From: Lysobacter prati
GTDB lineage: Bacteria; Pseudomonadota; Gammaproteobacteria; Xanthomonadales; Xanthomonadaceae
NCBI RefSeq assembly: GCF_009765215.1
Contig: NZ_VLNV01000004.1
Span: 1-64,000, forward strand
Direction of reading: 5' to 3'
Length of the DNA: 64,000 nt
Shown here: piece by piece, positions 28,663 to 38,622 of the stretch
Layout: every line of letters begins with the position of its first letter
How positions within the stretch are numbered: position 1 is the stretch's first letter
Position numbers and translations under genes: made by a program
The notes under the pieces: generated by a model
What the model saw: only the letters and a program-made list of their open reading frames with translations
The model's database searches: none
What the model was told of the DNA's origin: nothing

Positions 28663-31206
28663 ATGCCTTCCGCCGATGCCGCACCACCCGACCGCAACAA
28701 ACGCTCAGTCCTATGCCACGTCCACAAGTTCGGCGGCAGCAGCCTTGCCGACGCCGGGCTGTATCGCGTTGCGGCCGGACTGCTCGATGACCAGGCCAGC
28801 ACGCGTGTCGTCGTCGTGTCCGCGATGCAGGGCGTCACCGATGCGCTGATCGGCCTGGTCGCCGGCGCGCGTGCCGGCCAGGACTGGGCGCCCGCCTGGG
28901 AGGCGTTGCGACAGCGACACCGTGCCGCAGCCGATGCGCTCGACGGCGACGGCGTGCTGCAGTCGGCACTGGACGAAGAGTTCGAATCGGTGCGCGGCGA
29001 GCTCGCTGCGATCGCCATCGACAGCAGCGCCGCCGAACCGATCGCGGCGGCGCTGCCCGGCTGGGGCGAAGTCTGGTCGTCGCGATTGATGCATGCCGCG
29101 CTTGCCGCGACCGCACCGGGCTGGCTGCGGCTGGATGCACGCGACGTGCTGGTCGTGCACCCCGGCGAGATGGGCATGGCCGTCGACTGGCCCGCCAGCC
29201 GCGCGCGACTGGCCGAGTGGCGCGCGCAGCACGGCAGCGGTCACGTCGTGGTCACCGGCTTCGTCGCCCGCGACGCGCAAGGGCGCGCCACCACGCTCGG
29301 CCGCAATGGCAGCGACTACTCCGCGGCGATCTTCGCCAACCTCTTCGATGCCGATGCGCTGACGATCTGGACCGACGTCGACGGCGTGCTCTCCGCCGAC
29401 CCGCGACTGGTGCCCGAAGCGGTCTGCCTGCCGTCGATGTCGTATGCCGAAGCCTGCGAGCTGGCCTACTTCGGCGCCAAGGTGCTGCACCCGCAGACGC
29501 TGGCGCCGGTGCAGGAGCGCGGCATTCCGCTGTGGATCCGCAACGCCCGCCGGCCGCACCTGCCGGGCACCCTGATCAGCCCGAAGAGCGCTCCCGATGG
29601 CGCGCCGGTAAAAGGCCTCAGCCTCGTGCGCGACATGGCGATCGTCGAACTGGTCGGCAACGGCATGGTCGGCGTGCCGGGCGCGGCCGAGCGCCTGTTC
29701 GGCGCGCTGCGCGGCGCCGGCGTGTCGGTGACGATGATCTCGCAGGGATCGTCCGAGCACTCGATCTGCTGCGTGGTCCGCGCCGACCAGGCGCAGCGTG
29801 CGCGCGATGCGGTCGCCGCCGCCTTTGCCGATGCCATCGCCGACAGCCAGGCGCAAGGCGTGACCCTGACCGACGGCATCGCCGTGCTGGCCGCGGTCGG
29901 CGACGGCATGGTCGGCACGCCGGGCGTGGCGGCGCGACTGCTCGGCGGGTTGGCGCAGGCACGGGTCAATGCCCGTGCGATCGCACAGGGCGCGGGCGAG
30001 CGAAACATTTCCGTCGCCATCGGCGACAAGGACGCCACGCGTGCACTGCGCGCCGCACATGCGGCGTTCTGGCTGTCGCCACAAAGCCTGTCGGTCGGCG
30101 TGATAGGTCCCGGCCAGGTCGGACGTGCGCTGCTGTTGCAGCTGTCGGCGGCGCTACCTCAGTTGCGCAAGCGCTCCGGCCTCGACCTGCGCCTGCGCGC
30201 GCTCGCCAACAGCCGCACGATGCACCTGGACGAGCGTGGTGTGGAACCGGCGGACGCGGTCGCGCGTCTCGACGGTGGTGCCGCCGAGCCGGTCGACCTC
30301 GAGCGTTTCGCCAGTCACGTACGCGGCGAACACCTGCCGCACGCACTGATCGTCGACTGCAGTGCCAGCCCGGCGGTGGCCGCGCTGTACCCGCGCTGGC
30401 TCGCCGCCGGCATCCACGTCGTCACGCCGAACAAGCACGCCGGCAGCGGCGACTGGACCCGTTACAGCGCGATCCAGGACGCCAGCCGCAGCGGCGGTGG
30501 CCGCTTCCGCTACGAGGCCACGGTCGGCGCCGGACTGCCGGTGATGCTGACCCTGCGCAACCTGCTCGACACAGGTGACGAGCTGTTTGGCATCGACGGC
30601 ATGCTCTCGGGCACACTGGCGTGGCTGTTCAACCGTTTCGACGGCAGCGTGCCGTTCTCGCAGCTGGTCCGCGAGGCGCAGGCGCTGGGCTATACCGAAC
30701 CCGATCCGCGCGACGACCTGTCCGGCCTCGATGTCGCGCGCAAACTGGTGATCCTGGCGCGCGAGGCCGGTCGCGTGCTGTCGCTGGAGGATGTGGAAGT
30801 GGAGAACCTGGTGCCACAGGCACTGCGCGCGGTCAGCCGGGACGAATTCCTGGCGCGCCTGGAGGAAATGGATGCGCCGATGCTGGCCCGCTACCGCGAG
30901 GCCGACGCGCAACAGCGCGCCCTGCGTCATCTCGCACGCCTCGACCGCGATGGCCGCGCCAGCGTCGGCGTGGTCGCCCTCCCGCACGAACATGCCTGCT
31001 GCCATACCCGCCTGACCGACAACCTGGTCCAGTTCAGCACCCGCCGCTATGCCGACAATCCACTGGTCGTGCAGGGTCCGGGCGCGGGTCCCGACGTGAC
31101 CGCCGCCGGCGTGTTCGGCGATGTACTGGCCATTGCGCAGTCGCTGGGATCGCCGTCCGGGATACCGCTGCTGCATGCCGGCGTGCCGGTCGAGGCGAAC
31201 GCATGA
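28663..31206 (+). CDS. thrA: Aspartokinase/homoserine dehydrogenase I
   Basis: A bifunctional enzyme of 847 residues doing the first and third steps from aspartate to threonine. The N-terminal aspartokinase has H-K-F-G-G-S-S-L near residue 20, G-R-N-G-S-D-Y-S-A and W-T-D-V-D-G-V. The middle holds two ACT-type regulatory segments (M-V-G-V-P-G-A-A and M-V-G-T-P-G-V-A). The homoserine dehydrogenase part begins about residue 475 with [10 protein letters not shown] and contains [10 protein letters not shown]. The ATG at 28663 has AAGGAG 8 nt upstream. The stop overlaps the thrB start (ATGA). Confidence 0.97.
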   Translation: MPSADAAPPDRNKRSVLCHVHKFGGSSLADAGLYRVAAGLLDDQASTRVVVVSAMQGVTDALIGLVAGARAGQDWAPAWEALRQRHRAAADALDGDGVLQSALDEEFESVRGELAAIAIDSSAAEPIAAALPGWGEVWSSRLMHAALAATAPGWLRLDARDVLVVHPGEMGMAVDWPASRARLAEWRAQHGSGHVVVTGFVARDAQGRATTLGRNGSDYSAAIFANLFDADALTIWTDVDGVLSADPRLVPEAVCLPSMSYAEACELAYFGAKVLHPQTLAPVQERGIPLWIRNARRPHLPGTLISPKSAPDGAPVKGLSLVRDMAIVELVGNGMVGVPGAAERLFGALRGAGVSVTMISQGSSEHSICCVVRADQAQRARDAVAAAFADAIADSQAQGVTLTDGIAVLAAVGDGMVGTPGVAARLLGGLAQARVNARAIAQGAGERNISVAIGDKDATRALRAAHAAFWLSPQSLSVGVIGPGQVGRALLLQLSAALPQLRKRSGLDLRLRALANSRTMHLDERGVEPADAVARLDGGAAEPVDLERFASHVRGEHLPHALIVDCSASPAVAALYPRWLAAGIHVVTPNKHAGSGDWTRYSAIQDASRSGGGRFRYEATVGAGLPVMLTLRNLLDTGDELFGIDGMLSGTLAWLFNRFDGSVPFSQLVREAQALGYTEPDPRDDLSGLDVARKLVILAREAGRVLSLEDVEVENLVPQALRAVSRDEFLARLEEMDAPMLARYREADAQQRALRHLARLDRDGRASVGVVALPHEHACCHTRLTDNLVQFSTRRYADNPLVVQGPGAGPDVTAAGVFGDVLAIAQSLGSPSGIPLLHAGVPVEANA

Positions 31207-32198
31207 GCGCTGATGTCACGAAGGCTGAAATCGAGGCACCGTCGGGCGCGGCCGCGCACGGCAGTGGCCTGCAATGCCGTGCATTCGCGCCCGGCAGTGT
31301 CGGCAACATCGGCGTCGGCTTCGACCTGCTCGGCCATTCCATCGCCGGCGTGCGCGACGTCGCCGTGGTGCGCCGCATCGCGCAACCGGAAGTCCGGATC
31401 GTCGCGATCCGCGGCGATGTCGCCGGCGCCGAAACGCTGCCGCTTGAGGCGTCGCGCAACACCGCCGGGCAGGCCCTGATCTCGCTGCGGACCCGCCTTG
31501 GGCTGGAATTCGGCTTCGAACTGGAGCTGGAAAAGGGCATTCCTCTCGGTTCCGGCCTGGGCGGTTCGGCCGCCTCCTGCGTGGCTGCGCTGGTCGCTGC
31601 CAACGCCCTCCTGGACGCGCCACTGCCGCGCGAGGCGTTGTACGAATTCGCCCTCGACGGCGAGTCGGTGTCGAGCGGCAGTCGCCACGGCGACAACGTT
31701 GCGCCGATGCTGCTCGGTGGCGTGGTCATGGCCACGGCCACACGGATGATTCCGCTGGCGGTGCCCGACTGGCTGCACGCGGTGGTCGTCCATCCCGATC
31801 AAATGCTTGAGACGCGACGCGCCCGCGCAGTGCTGGCCGACCCGTATCCGCTGTCGCTGGTGGTCGAGCAGAGCTCGCACCTGGCGCTGTTCCTGACAGG
31901 GTTGCAGCGCGGCGATGCGTCGCTGCTGCGCGAAGGCCTGCACGACCTGCTGGTGGAACCGCGGCGGGCGCCGCTGATTCCGGGCTTCCTCGACGCCAAG
32001 GCCGCGGCGCTGGACCACGGCGCACTGGGGGCGAGCATCTCCGGTGCCGGGCCCAGCACGTTCGCGTGGTTCGCATCGAAGGTCGAGGCCGAAGCGGCGG
32101 CGCCGGCGATGCAGTCGGCGTTCGCGCAGGCGGGGTACGGCTCGCGTGCGTATGTCACGCCGGTGGCCGGGCCGCGGGCGGATGTGCTGAGCCCATGA
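31203..32198 (+). CDS. thrB: Homoserine kinase
   Basis: A 331-residue GHMP kinase that phosphorylates homoserine. The ATP loop [12 protein letters not shown], the opening [14 protein letters not shown] and the late I-S-G-A-G-P-S are intact. The first 25 residues are an extra Ala/Gly-rich lead. It starts inside the thrA stop (ATGA) and its TGA overlaps the thrC ATG, so translation of the three genes is probably coupled. The codon at 31203 is the only in-frame start that gives the operon overlap. Confidence 0.96.
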   Translation: MSADVTKAEIEAPSGAAAHGSGLQCRAFAPGSVGNIGVGFDLLGHSIAGVRDVAVVRRIAQPEVRIVAIRGDVAGAETLPLEASRNTAGQALISLRTRLGLEFGFELELEKGIPLGSGLGGSAASCVAALVAANALLDAPLPREALYEFALDGESVSSGSRHGDNVAPMLLGGVVMATATRMIPLAVPDWLHAVVVHPDQMLETRRARAVLADPYPLSLVVEQSSHLALFLTGLQRGDASLLREGLHDLLVEPRRAPLIPGFLDAKAAALDHGALGASISGAGPSTFAWFASKVEAEAAAPAMQSAFAQAGYGSRAYVTPVAGPRADVLSP

Positions 32199-33496
32199 AT
32201 TCCACCAGCACGAACTTCACCAGCACTCGCGGCAACACGCCCCCCACCTCGATCGACCAGGCCCTCGTCGCAGGACTCGCTCCCGACGGCGGCCTTTACG
32301 TGCCCGAGCGCATCCCGACGCTGACCCTGCAACCCGGAACAACGCTGGCCAATACCGCACACTCGGTGCTGGCGCCGTACTTCGCCGCTTCCTCACTGCG
32401 CGATTCGCTGGCGGCGATCTGCGAACACGCTTATTCCTTCCCTGCCCCGCTGCGCGCGATGTCTGGCGAGGGCGACCATTTGCTCGAGCTGTTCCATGGG
32501 CCGACGGCAGCATTCAAGGATTACGCCGCGCGCTTCCTCGCCGAGTCCCTGTCGCGCCTGCGTCCACAAGGCGTACCGCCGACCACCATTCTGGTGGCGA
32601 CCTCCGGCGACACTGGCGCGGCCGTGGCCGCCGCCTTCCACCGCCGCCCGGGCTTTGAAGTGGTGATCCTCTATCCCGAAGGCCGCGTGTCGCCACGACA
32701 GGCGCAGGGCCTGGAATGCTGGGGCGCCAACGTGCGCACCTATCGCGTCGCCGGCAGCTTCGACGACTGCCAGCGTCTGGCCAAGCAGGCGCTGTCGGAC
32801 GACGCGCTGCGGCAATCGATGTCGCTCAGTTCCGCCAACAGCATCAGCCTCGGTCGCCTGCTGCCGCAGGTCGGCTACTACGCGCACGCTGCGTTGGGGT
32901 TTTTCTCGGAGCACGGCCAACCACTGAACTTCATCGTGCCCACCGGCAACCTGGGCAATGCCTGCGCGGCCTTCCTCGCGAGGCGCATGGGGCTTCCGAT
33001 TGGCAAACTGGTGCTGGCCAGCAACGCCAACGACGTGCTGCCGCGCTATTTCGCCGGTGGCGACTACATACCGCAGGCGACCCGCGCGACGCTGGCCAAC
33101 GCAATGGATGTCGGCGCCCCCAGCAACTTCGAACGGCTGCGCTACTGGCACGACGACGATGCGCAACTGCGCGCGTCGCTGGAGGCATTCGCGGTCGACG
33201 ACGGGACCATCACCGCCACGATCGGCGAGGCGCCACGACGCCACGGCATCGTTCCCTGCCCGCACACCGCCACCGGCTTGCATGTGCTCGAGCAGTTGCG
33301 TGCGCAAGGCGATCGTCGCCCCTGGGCGGTCGTGGCCACGGCCCACCCGGCCAAGTTCGAGAGCATCGTCGAACCGCTCGTCGGCCACGCCGTCGAGCCG
33401 CCGCCGGCATTGGCGGAAACCCTTTCGTGGCCGGCCTTCGCAGAGCCTTTGCCGGTCGACGACGCGGCACTGCGCGAGCGATTGCTGAAGCAATGA
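32195..33496 (+). CDS. thrC: Threonine synthase
   Basis: A 433-residue PLP enzyme making threonine from O-phosphohomoserine. K108 in [12 protein letters not shown] binds PLP, and T-S-G-D-T-G-A-A-V and V-P-T-G-N-L-G-N fit the long (class II-like) form with an N-terminal domain starting [15 protein letters not shown]. It is the last gene of thrABC. No U-rich hairpin follows; the ilv leader promoter begins 39 bp after its stop, so read-through into ilv is possible. Confidence 0.96.
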   Translation: MNSTSTNFTSTRGNTPPTSIDQALVAGLAPDGGLYVPERIPTLTLQPGTTLANTAHSVLAPYFAASSLRDSLAAICEHAYSFPAPLRAMSGEGDHLLELFHGPTAAFKDYAARFLAESLSRLRPQGVPPTTILVATSGDTGAAVAAAFHRRPGFEVVILYPEGRVSPRQAQGLECWGANVRTYRVAGSFDDCQRLAKQALSDDALRQSMSLSSANSISLGRLLPQVGYYAHAALGFFSEHGQPLNFIVPTGNLGNACAAFLARRMGLPIGKLVLASNANDVLPRYFAGGDYIPQATRATLANAMDVGAPSNFERLRYWHDDDAQLRASLEAFAVDDGTITATIGEAPRRHGIVPCPHTATGLHVLEQLRAQGDRRPWAVVATAHPAKFESIVEPLVGHAVEPPPALAETLSWPAFAEPLPVDDAALRERLLKQ

Positions 33497-33535
33497 GCCG
33501 CCTGTCGCAAGCTCGCGCTGTTTCATACGAAACTG

Positions 33536-33564
33536 TTGACATGCCCGCGCCGGGCATGTTTACC
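33536..33564 (+). promoter_or_regulatory. Promoter of the ilv-leu operon
   Basis: TTGACA at 33536-33541, a 17-nt spacer, then TTTACC at 33559-33564 as a weak -10. The spacer is almost entirely a perfect inverted repeat, ACATGCCCG-CGC-CGGGCATGT (33539-33559), which could bind a repressor between the two promoter boxes. The start would fall about 33571, next to the leader ATG at 33573. Confidence 0.65.
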
Positions 33565-33572
33565 TCGGTTCC

Positions 33573-33731
33573 ATGACGCAGCGCAACAACCACCCGCAGA
33601 CCGCTCAGGCCCGGCCGCAAGGCACGGCCGAGTCGCTGCGACTTGCGTTGACCCTGACCGCATCGGCGGCACTCATTCTTGTACTCGTACTTATTACCGG
33701 GCATGCCAGCGCGGGGTACGGGTTCGTGTAA
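33573..33731 (+). CDS. ilvL: Branched-chain operon leader peptide
   Basis: A 52-residue open frame ahead of ilvD. It opens [10 protein letters not shown], resembling the threonine leader, and carries the control stretch L-I-L-V-L-V-L-I (codons CTC ATT CTT GTA CTC GTA CTT ATT, 33672-33695). Stalling there for lack of Leu, Ile or Val would leave GCGCGGGGT (33709-33717) free to form an antiterminator. The stop lies at 33729-33731, 34 nt before the terminator stem. There is no ribosome-binding site upstream. Symbol by analogy to E. coli. Confidence 0.9.
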   Translation: MTQRNNHPQTAQARPQGTAESLRLALTLTASAALILVLVLITGHASAGYGFV

Positions 33732-33800
33732 GCAACACCACACACCCAGGTCTGAAACACCAAGACCCCGCGCCCGAAACGGCGCGGGGTTTTTGTTTTT
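33709..33800 (+). terminator. ilv attenuator (terminator and antiterminator)
   Basis: The terminator is ACCCCGCGCC/GGCGCGGGGT (33765-33774, 33781-33790) with a 6-nt loop and a TTTTTGTTTTT run to 33800. The antiterminator is GCGCGGGGT (33709-33717) pairing with ACCCCGCGC (33765-33773), a perfect 9-bp match that uses up the terminator's left arm. Together with the leader peptide this is a complete attenuation device. Confidence 0.92.
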
Positions 33801-33840
33801 GCGGGCCTGGGCTTTCCGAAGATTCCGAGGAAGCCAGTTC

Positions 33841-35586
33841 GTGAGAAGCAATGCCATCAAGCAGGGCCCCGCACATGCACCGGCACGCGCAATGCTGCGC
33901 GCCACCGGCCTGGACGACGCCGCGATCGCGAAACCGCTGGTCGCCGTCGTCCATACCTGGTCCGACGTGTCGCCGTGCAATTTCACCCTGCGCGACCTCG
34001 CCCAGGACGTGCGCCGGGGTGTGATCGACAACGGCGGCACGCCCATCGAGTTCAACACCATCGCCGTCACCGACGGCATCGCGATGGGCTCCGATGGCAT
34101 GCGCTGCTCGCTGGCCTCGCGCGAGACCATCGCCGATTCGATCGAGCTGGCCGTCAGCGGCCACTGCCTCGACGCGATGGTGCTGCTGGTCGGCTGCGAC
34201 AAGACCATCCCGGCCGCGGCAATGGCGGCGGCGCGCCTGGATATCCCGACGGTGATCCTCTACGGCGGCACGATCATGCCCGGCCGATGTCCGTCGAAGC
34301 AGGGAGAGGCAGACCGCCCCCTCACCGTCCAGGACGTCTTCGAAGCGGTCGGCGCGCACTCCGCCGGCCGCATCGACGATGCCGAGCTGCACCGCATCGA
34401 ATCCCATGCCTGTCCCGGCGCCGGTGCCTGTGGCGGCCAGTTCACCGCCAACACGATGGCGATGGTGCTGACCTTCCTCGGCCTCTCGCCGCTGCAGTTG
34501 AACGACATCCCCGCGATCCACGCCGACAAGCCTGCCTCCGCCCGGGCCTGCGGCGCGCTGGTGATGGACCTGTTGCGCAACGGCGGGCCGGGACCGCGCG
34601 ACATCCTCTCCCCAGCTGCGTTGCGCAACGCGGCCCGCGCGGTCTCGGCCACTGCCGGTTCCACCAATGCCGCCCTGCACCTGCTGGCGATCGCGCACGA
34701 AGCCGGCGTCGCCTTCGACCTGGAAGAGTTCGAAGCCGCCGCGCGCATGACGCCGGTGATCGCCGACCTGAAGCCCGGTGGCCGCTACACCGCCGCGGAG
34801 ATGTTCGAACAAGGTGGCACCGCGCTGGTTGCGCGTGAGCTGCGCGCCGCGGGGTTGATCGAGGACATCGCCACCGTCACCGGGCGCTCGTTCTTCAGCG
34901 AACTCGATGACGTTCCCGCGCCGGCGAAGCAGGACGTCGTGCGCCCGATCCACGACCCGATCAAGCCGCGTGGTGGCTATTCGATCCTGTACGGCGACCT
35001 CGCCCCCGAAGGCTGCATCGTCAAGCTCGCCGGTCATGGCCGCGAGCACTTCGAAGGCACCGCGCGCGTTTTCGATTCGGAAGAGGCGGCGTTCGCGGCG
35101 GTGCAGGCACGCCGGATCAATGCCGGCGACGTCGTGGTGATCCGCTTCGAAGGTCCGGCCGGCGGCCCGGGCATGCGCGAGATGCTCGCCGTCACGGCAG
35201 CGCTGGTCGGCCAGGGCCTGGGCAACGACGTCGCCCTGATCACCGATGGCCGCTTCAGCGGCGCCACCCACGGCTTCATGGTCGGCCACATCTCGCCCGA
35301 GGCCGCGCACGGAGGCCCGATCGCGAAGCTGCGCGAGGGTGACCGCGTGCGGATCGATGTCGGCACGCGCCGCATCGACGTCGATGCCGATCTGTCGACG
35401 CGCACCGCCGCGCGCATCACACCGCGTGTCACCACTGGCGTTCTCGCCAAATACGCACGCGTTGTCAGCTCCGCCTCGCGCGGCGCCGTGACCGCGCCTG
35501 GCCCGCTCGATGACCGCCGCATCGCCAGCCAGCTGGTCGACGCCAGCACCGGCAACACCGAACCACGCGAGCCCGCACTCGCCTGA
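33841..35586 (+). CDS. ilvD: Dihydroxy-acid dehydratase
   Basis: A 581-residue Fe-S enzyme making 2-oxoisovalerate and 2-oxo-3-methylvalerate. Cluster cysteines appear in V-G-C-D-K-T-I-P-A and [28 protein letters not shown] and [10 protein letters not shown] are near the C-terminus. The frame is open farther upstream through the attenuator, but the GTG at 33841 follows GAGGAAG at proper spacing and begins R-S-N-A-I-K-Q-G, the usual start. It is the first enzyme gene of the ilv-leu operon, with 60 bp before ilvC. Confidence 0.95.
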   Translation: MRSNAIKQGPAHAPARAMLRATGLDDAAIAKPLVAVVHTWSDVSPCNFTLRDLAQDVRRGVIDNGGTPIEFNTIAVTDGIAMGSDGMRCSLASRETIADSIELAVSGHCLDAMVLLVGCDKTIPAAAMAAARLDIPTVILYGGTIMPGRCPSKQGEADRPLTVQDVFEAVGAHSAGRIDDAELHRIESHACPGAGACGGQFTANTMAMVLTFLGLSPLQLNDIPAIHADKPASARACGALVMDLLRNGGPGPRDILSPAALRNAARAVSATAGSTNAALHLLAIAHEAGVAFDLEEFEAAARMTPVIADLKPGGRYTAAEMFEQGGTALVARELRAAGLIEDIATVTGRSFFSELDDVPAPAKQDVVRPIHDPIKPRGGYSILYGDLAPEGCIVKLAGHGREHFEGTARVFDSEEAAFAAVQARRINAGDVVVIRFEGPAGGPGMREMLAVTAALVGQGLGNDVALITDGRFSGATHGFMVGHISPEAAHGGPIAKLREGDRVRIDVGTRRIDVDADLSTRTAARITPRVTTGVLAKYARVVSSASRGAVTAPGPLDDRRIASQLVDASTGNTEPREPALA

Positions 35587-35646
35587 TCACGCAGAAGTCG
35601 TTCGTCCCGCTCCTCCTTCCGCTTCGAACACCACAAGGACTTTGCA

Positions 35647-36663
35647 ATGACCACCAGCTCCAAACCCCGCGTCGCCATCGTCGGTTACGGCAGCCAGGGC
35701 CGCGCCCATGCACTGAACCTGCGCGACTCCGGCTTCGACGTCACCATCGGCCTGCGACCGGGCGGCCCGACCGAGATCAAGGCCAAGGCCGACGGCTTCA
35801 CCGTCACCACGCCGGCCGAAGCGGTCCGGAACGCGCAGCTCGTTGCCGTGCTCACCCCGGACATGGTCCAGCCGCAGCTCTACGGCGAAGTGATCGAGCC
35901 GAACATCGCGCCGGGCGCATGCCTGCTGTTCGCACACGGCTTCAATGTCCACTACGGCCAGATCACGCCGCGCGAGGACCTCGATGTCGTGCTGGTCGCG
36001 CCGAAGGGCCCGGGCGCGCTGGTGCGTCGCGAGTACGAGATCGGCCGCGGCGTTCCGTCCGTCTATGCCGTGCACCAGGACCGCAGCGGCAACGCCGAGC
36101 AGCTCGCGCTGACCTACTGCGCCGGCATCGGCGGTGCGCGCCAGAACGCCATCCAGACCACCTTCAAGGAAGAGACCGAGACCGACCTGTTCGGCGAGCA
36201 GGCCGTGCTCTGCGGCGGCGCGACCAAGCTGGTCCAGGCCGGCTGGGAAACGCTGGTCGAGGCCGGTTACCAACCGGAGGTTGCCTACTACGAGTGCCTG
36301 CACGAACTGAAGCTGATCGTGGACCTGTTCTACGAAGGCGGCATCACCCGCATGCACGAGTTCATCAGCGAGACCGCGCAGTACGGCGCGCTGACCCGCG
36401 GCACCTACGTCGTCGACGACAACACCCGCGCGCAGATGAAGAAGGTGCTCACCGAGATCCAGGACGGAACGTTCGCGCGCCAGTGGATCGCCGAGTACGC
36501 CGCCGGCAACGCCAACTACAAGGCGCTCAAGCAGGCCGACCTCGACCATCCCATCGAAGCGGTCGGCAAGAAGCTGCGCGCCAACATGAAGTGGCTCGGT
36601 GCGTCGTCGCAGCAACCGGCGGCGGCCACCGCGGCGCGCCCGGCGCAGACCGAGGCCGCGTGA
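35647..36663 (+). CDS. ilvC: Ketol-acid reductoisomerase
   Basis: A 338-residue class-I KARI that isomerises and reduces acetolactate and acetohydroxybutyrate with [19 protein letters not shown] is the Rossmann start, G-L-R-P follows for phosphate contact, [10 protein letters not shown] and V-L-V-A-P-K-G-P-G are central, and [12 protein letters not shown] carries metal ligands. The C-terminal 20 residues are an extra Ala/Gln-rich tail. The stop overlaps the ilvG ATG (TGATG). AAGGAC precedes the start. Confidence 0.97.
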   Translation: MTTSSKPRVAIVGYGSQGRAHALNLRDSGFDVTIGLRPGGPTEIKAKADGFTVTTPAEAVRNAQLVAVLTPDMVQPQLYGEVIEPNIAPGACLLFAHGFNVHYGQITPREDLDVVLVAPKGPGALVRREYEIGRGVPSVYAVHQDRSGNAEQLALTYCAGIGGARQNAIQTTFKEETETDLFGEQAVLCGGATKLVQAGWETLVEAGYQPEVAYYECLHELKLIVDLFYEGGITRMHEFISETAQYGALTRGTYVVDDNTRAQMKKVLTEIQDGTFARQWIAEYAAGNANYKALKQADLDHPIEAVGKKLRANMKWLGASSQQPAAATAARPAQTEAA

Positions 36664-38402
36664 TGAACGGTGCCCGCTGGCTGGTGCAGGCTCTGGTGGC
36701 CGAAGGCGTCGATACGCTCTTCGGCTATCCGGGCGGCGCGATCATGCCCTTCTACGACGCCTTGCACGGGTCGGACCTGCGCCATGTGCTGGTCCGCCAC
36801 GAACAGGGCGCGGCATTCGCGGCCAATGGCTACGCACGAGCAAGCGGGCGCGTCGGTGTATGCGTCGCCACCTCCGGACCTGGCGCATCCAACCTGGTGA
36901 CGGGCATCGCCGATGCGATGCTCGACTCGGTGCCGATGGTGGTCATCACCGGCCAGGTGCCGACGGCGCTGATGGGAACGGACGCCTTCCAGGAGCTCGA
37001 CGTGTTCGGCATGACCATGCCGATCGTCAAGCACAGCTTCCTGCCGCGAAAAGTCGAGGACCTGCCGCGGATGGTGGCGGAAGCGTTCCGCATCGCCCGC
37101 TCCGGCCGCCCGGGCCCGGTGCTGATCGACCTGCCCAAGGACGTGCAGTTCGGCGATGCCTCGTCGTTGCCGGCGCACGTGCCGGCGCAGATCGACGACG
37201 TGCCCGCGCCAATCGACGCCTCGCTGCACGCGGCACTGGCGCTGATCTCGCAGGCACAGCGGCCGCTGGTCTACGGCGGTGGCGGCATCGCGCTGGGCGA
37301 CAGCGTGGCGGCCTTCCGCACCTTCGTCGATGCCACCCAGATCCCGACCGTGCTGACCCTGAAGGGCCTGGGCGCGTTGCCGTCGGGGCACGCGCTCAAC
37401 CTGGGCATGCTCGGCATGCACGGCAGCCGCGCCGCCAACCTGGCCGTGCAGGAAGCCGACCTGCTGATCGTCGTCGGTGCGCGCTTCGACGACCGCGCTA
37501 CCGGCAAGCTGGCCGAGTTTGCACCGAACGCGCGCGTCGTCCACATGGACCTGGACGCCTGCGAGATCGGCAAGCTGCGCCATGCCGACGTCGGCGTGCG
37601 TGGCGACATCCGCACCACCCTGACCGCGCTGACCCTGCCGTGCGCGGCGCACCTGCACGGACGCAACGGCATCGCCCGCCGCGGCTGGCGCGCGACCTGC
37701 CAGCAACGCGCTCGCGAACACGCCGCGCGTTACGACGCCCCCGGCGAAAGCGTGTACGCGCCGGCGCTGCTCAATCGCCTGTCGGAACTGGCGCCCGATG
37801 CCGTCGTCGCCTGCGATGTCGGCCAGCACCAGATGTGGGTGGCCCAGCACTGGCGCATGAAGGACCCGCGCCAGCACCTGACCAGCGGCGCACTCGGCGC
37901 CATGGGCTTCGGCCTGCCGGCCGCGATCGGCGCGCAGATGCAGGACCCTTCGGCGCAGGTCGTGTGCGTCAGCGGCGACGGCTCGTTCCTGATGAACGTG
38001 CAGGAGCTGGCGACGCTGCGTCGCTACGCACTGCCGGTGAAGATCGTGCTGCTCGACAACCAGGCCCTGGGCATGGTCCGGCAGTGGCAGGAGCTGTTCT
38101 TCGAGCGCCGCTATTCCGAGATCGACCTGTCCGACAACCCCGACTTCGTCGCCGTTGCCGCCGCCTTCGGCGTGCAGGCGCTGCACGTCGATCGCGCCGA
38201 CGGCGTCGAGGCCGCCCTGCAACAGCTGCTGGCCGCACCCGGCCCGGCGCTGCTGCACGTGGCCATCGACCAGGCCGCGAACGTCTGGCCGCTGGTGCCG
38301 CCCAACCACAACAACGCGCAGATGCTCGACCCGGAAGCCGACGCGCGCGCCGCCATTGCCACCCCCACCGCCGAGGACCCACGCCATGCGATACCAGCTT
38401 GA
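36663..38402 (+). CDS. ilvG: Acetolactate synthase large subunit
   Basis: A 579-residue ThDP enzyme that joins pyruvate with pyruvate or 2-oxobutyrate. The catalytic glutamate is in V-R-H-E-Q-G-A-A-F (near residue 47), F-G-Y-P-G-G-A-I-M is N-terminal, and the ThDP-Mg motif G-D-G-S-F-L-M-N with the downstream L-D-N-Q is at about 440-470. It is named ilvG rather than ilvB because the partner downstream is a short ilvM. The first codon overlaps the ilvC stop, and the 3' end overlaps ilvM by 17 bp. Confidence 0.95.
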   Translation: MNGARWLVQALVAEGVDTLFGYPGGAIMPFYDALHGSDLRHVLVRHEQGAAFAANGYARASGRVGVCVATSGPGASNLVTGIADAMLDSVPMVVITGQVPTALMGTDAFQELDVFGMTMPIVKHSFLPRKVEDLPRMVAEAFRIARSGRPGPVLIDLPKDVQFGDASSLPAHVPAQIDDVPAPIDASLHAALALISQAQRPLVYGGGGIALGDSVAAFRTFVDATQIPTVLTLKGLGALPSGHALNLGMLGMHGSRAANLAVQEADLLIVVGARFDDRATGKLAEFAPNARVVHMDLDACEIGKLRHADVGVRGDIRTTLTALTLPCAAHLHGRNGIARRGWRATCQQRAREHAARYDAPGESVYAPALLNRLSELAPDAVVACDVGQHQMWVAQHWRMKDPRQHLTSGALGAMGFGLPAAIGAQMQDPSAQVVCVSGDGSFLMNVQELATLRRYALPVKIVLLDNQALGMVRQWQELFFERRYSEIDLSDNPDFVAVAAAFGVQALHVDRADGVEAALQQLLAAPGPALLHVAIDQAANVWPLVPPNHNNAQMLDPEADARAAIATPTAEDPRHAIPA

Positions 38403-38622
38403 TCTCACCCTGCGTCAGGCCGAAGGTGCGCTGGCGCGTGTACTGGGCGCCGCCGAACGCCGCGGCTTCCGTCCGCTCGCCGTCGATGGCGAAGCGCAAC
38501 CCGACGGCGATCGCTGGTACCTGCGTCTGACGGTCGAGGGCGACCGCGCCGACACCAGCCTGCAGAGCCAGCTCGCCAAGCTCTACGACTGCCTCTCGGT
38601 GGAGGTGTCGCCGTGTCAATGA
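38386..38622 (+). CDS. ilvM: Acetolactate synthase small subunit
   Basis: A 78-residue protein of the IlvM type: a single ACT-like domain, Y-Q-L-D-L-T-L-R-Q-A-E-G-A-L-A-R-V-L then R-W-Y-L-R-L-T-V-E. It stabilises and tunes the large subunit. It is too short to hold the second domain of IlvH/IlvN, which supports the ilvGM assignment and suggests weak or no valine feedback. It starts inside the ilvG end and its stop lies inside the first codons of ilvE. Confidence 0.88.
   Translation: MRYQLDLTLRQAEGALARVLGAAERRGFRPLAVDGEAQPDGDRWYLRLTVEGDRADTSLQSQLAKLYDCLSVEVSPCQ

Noticed and set aside
33679-33840. ilvD starting 54 codons earlier inside the leader
   Set aside because: That stretch encodes the attenuator in another frame; GTG 33841 has a good ribosome-binding site and the usual family start.
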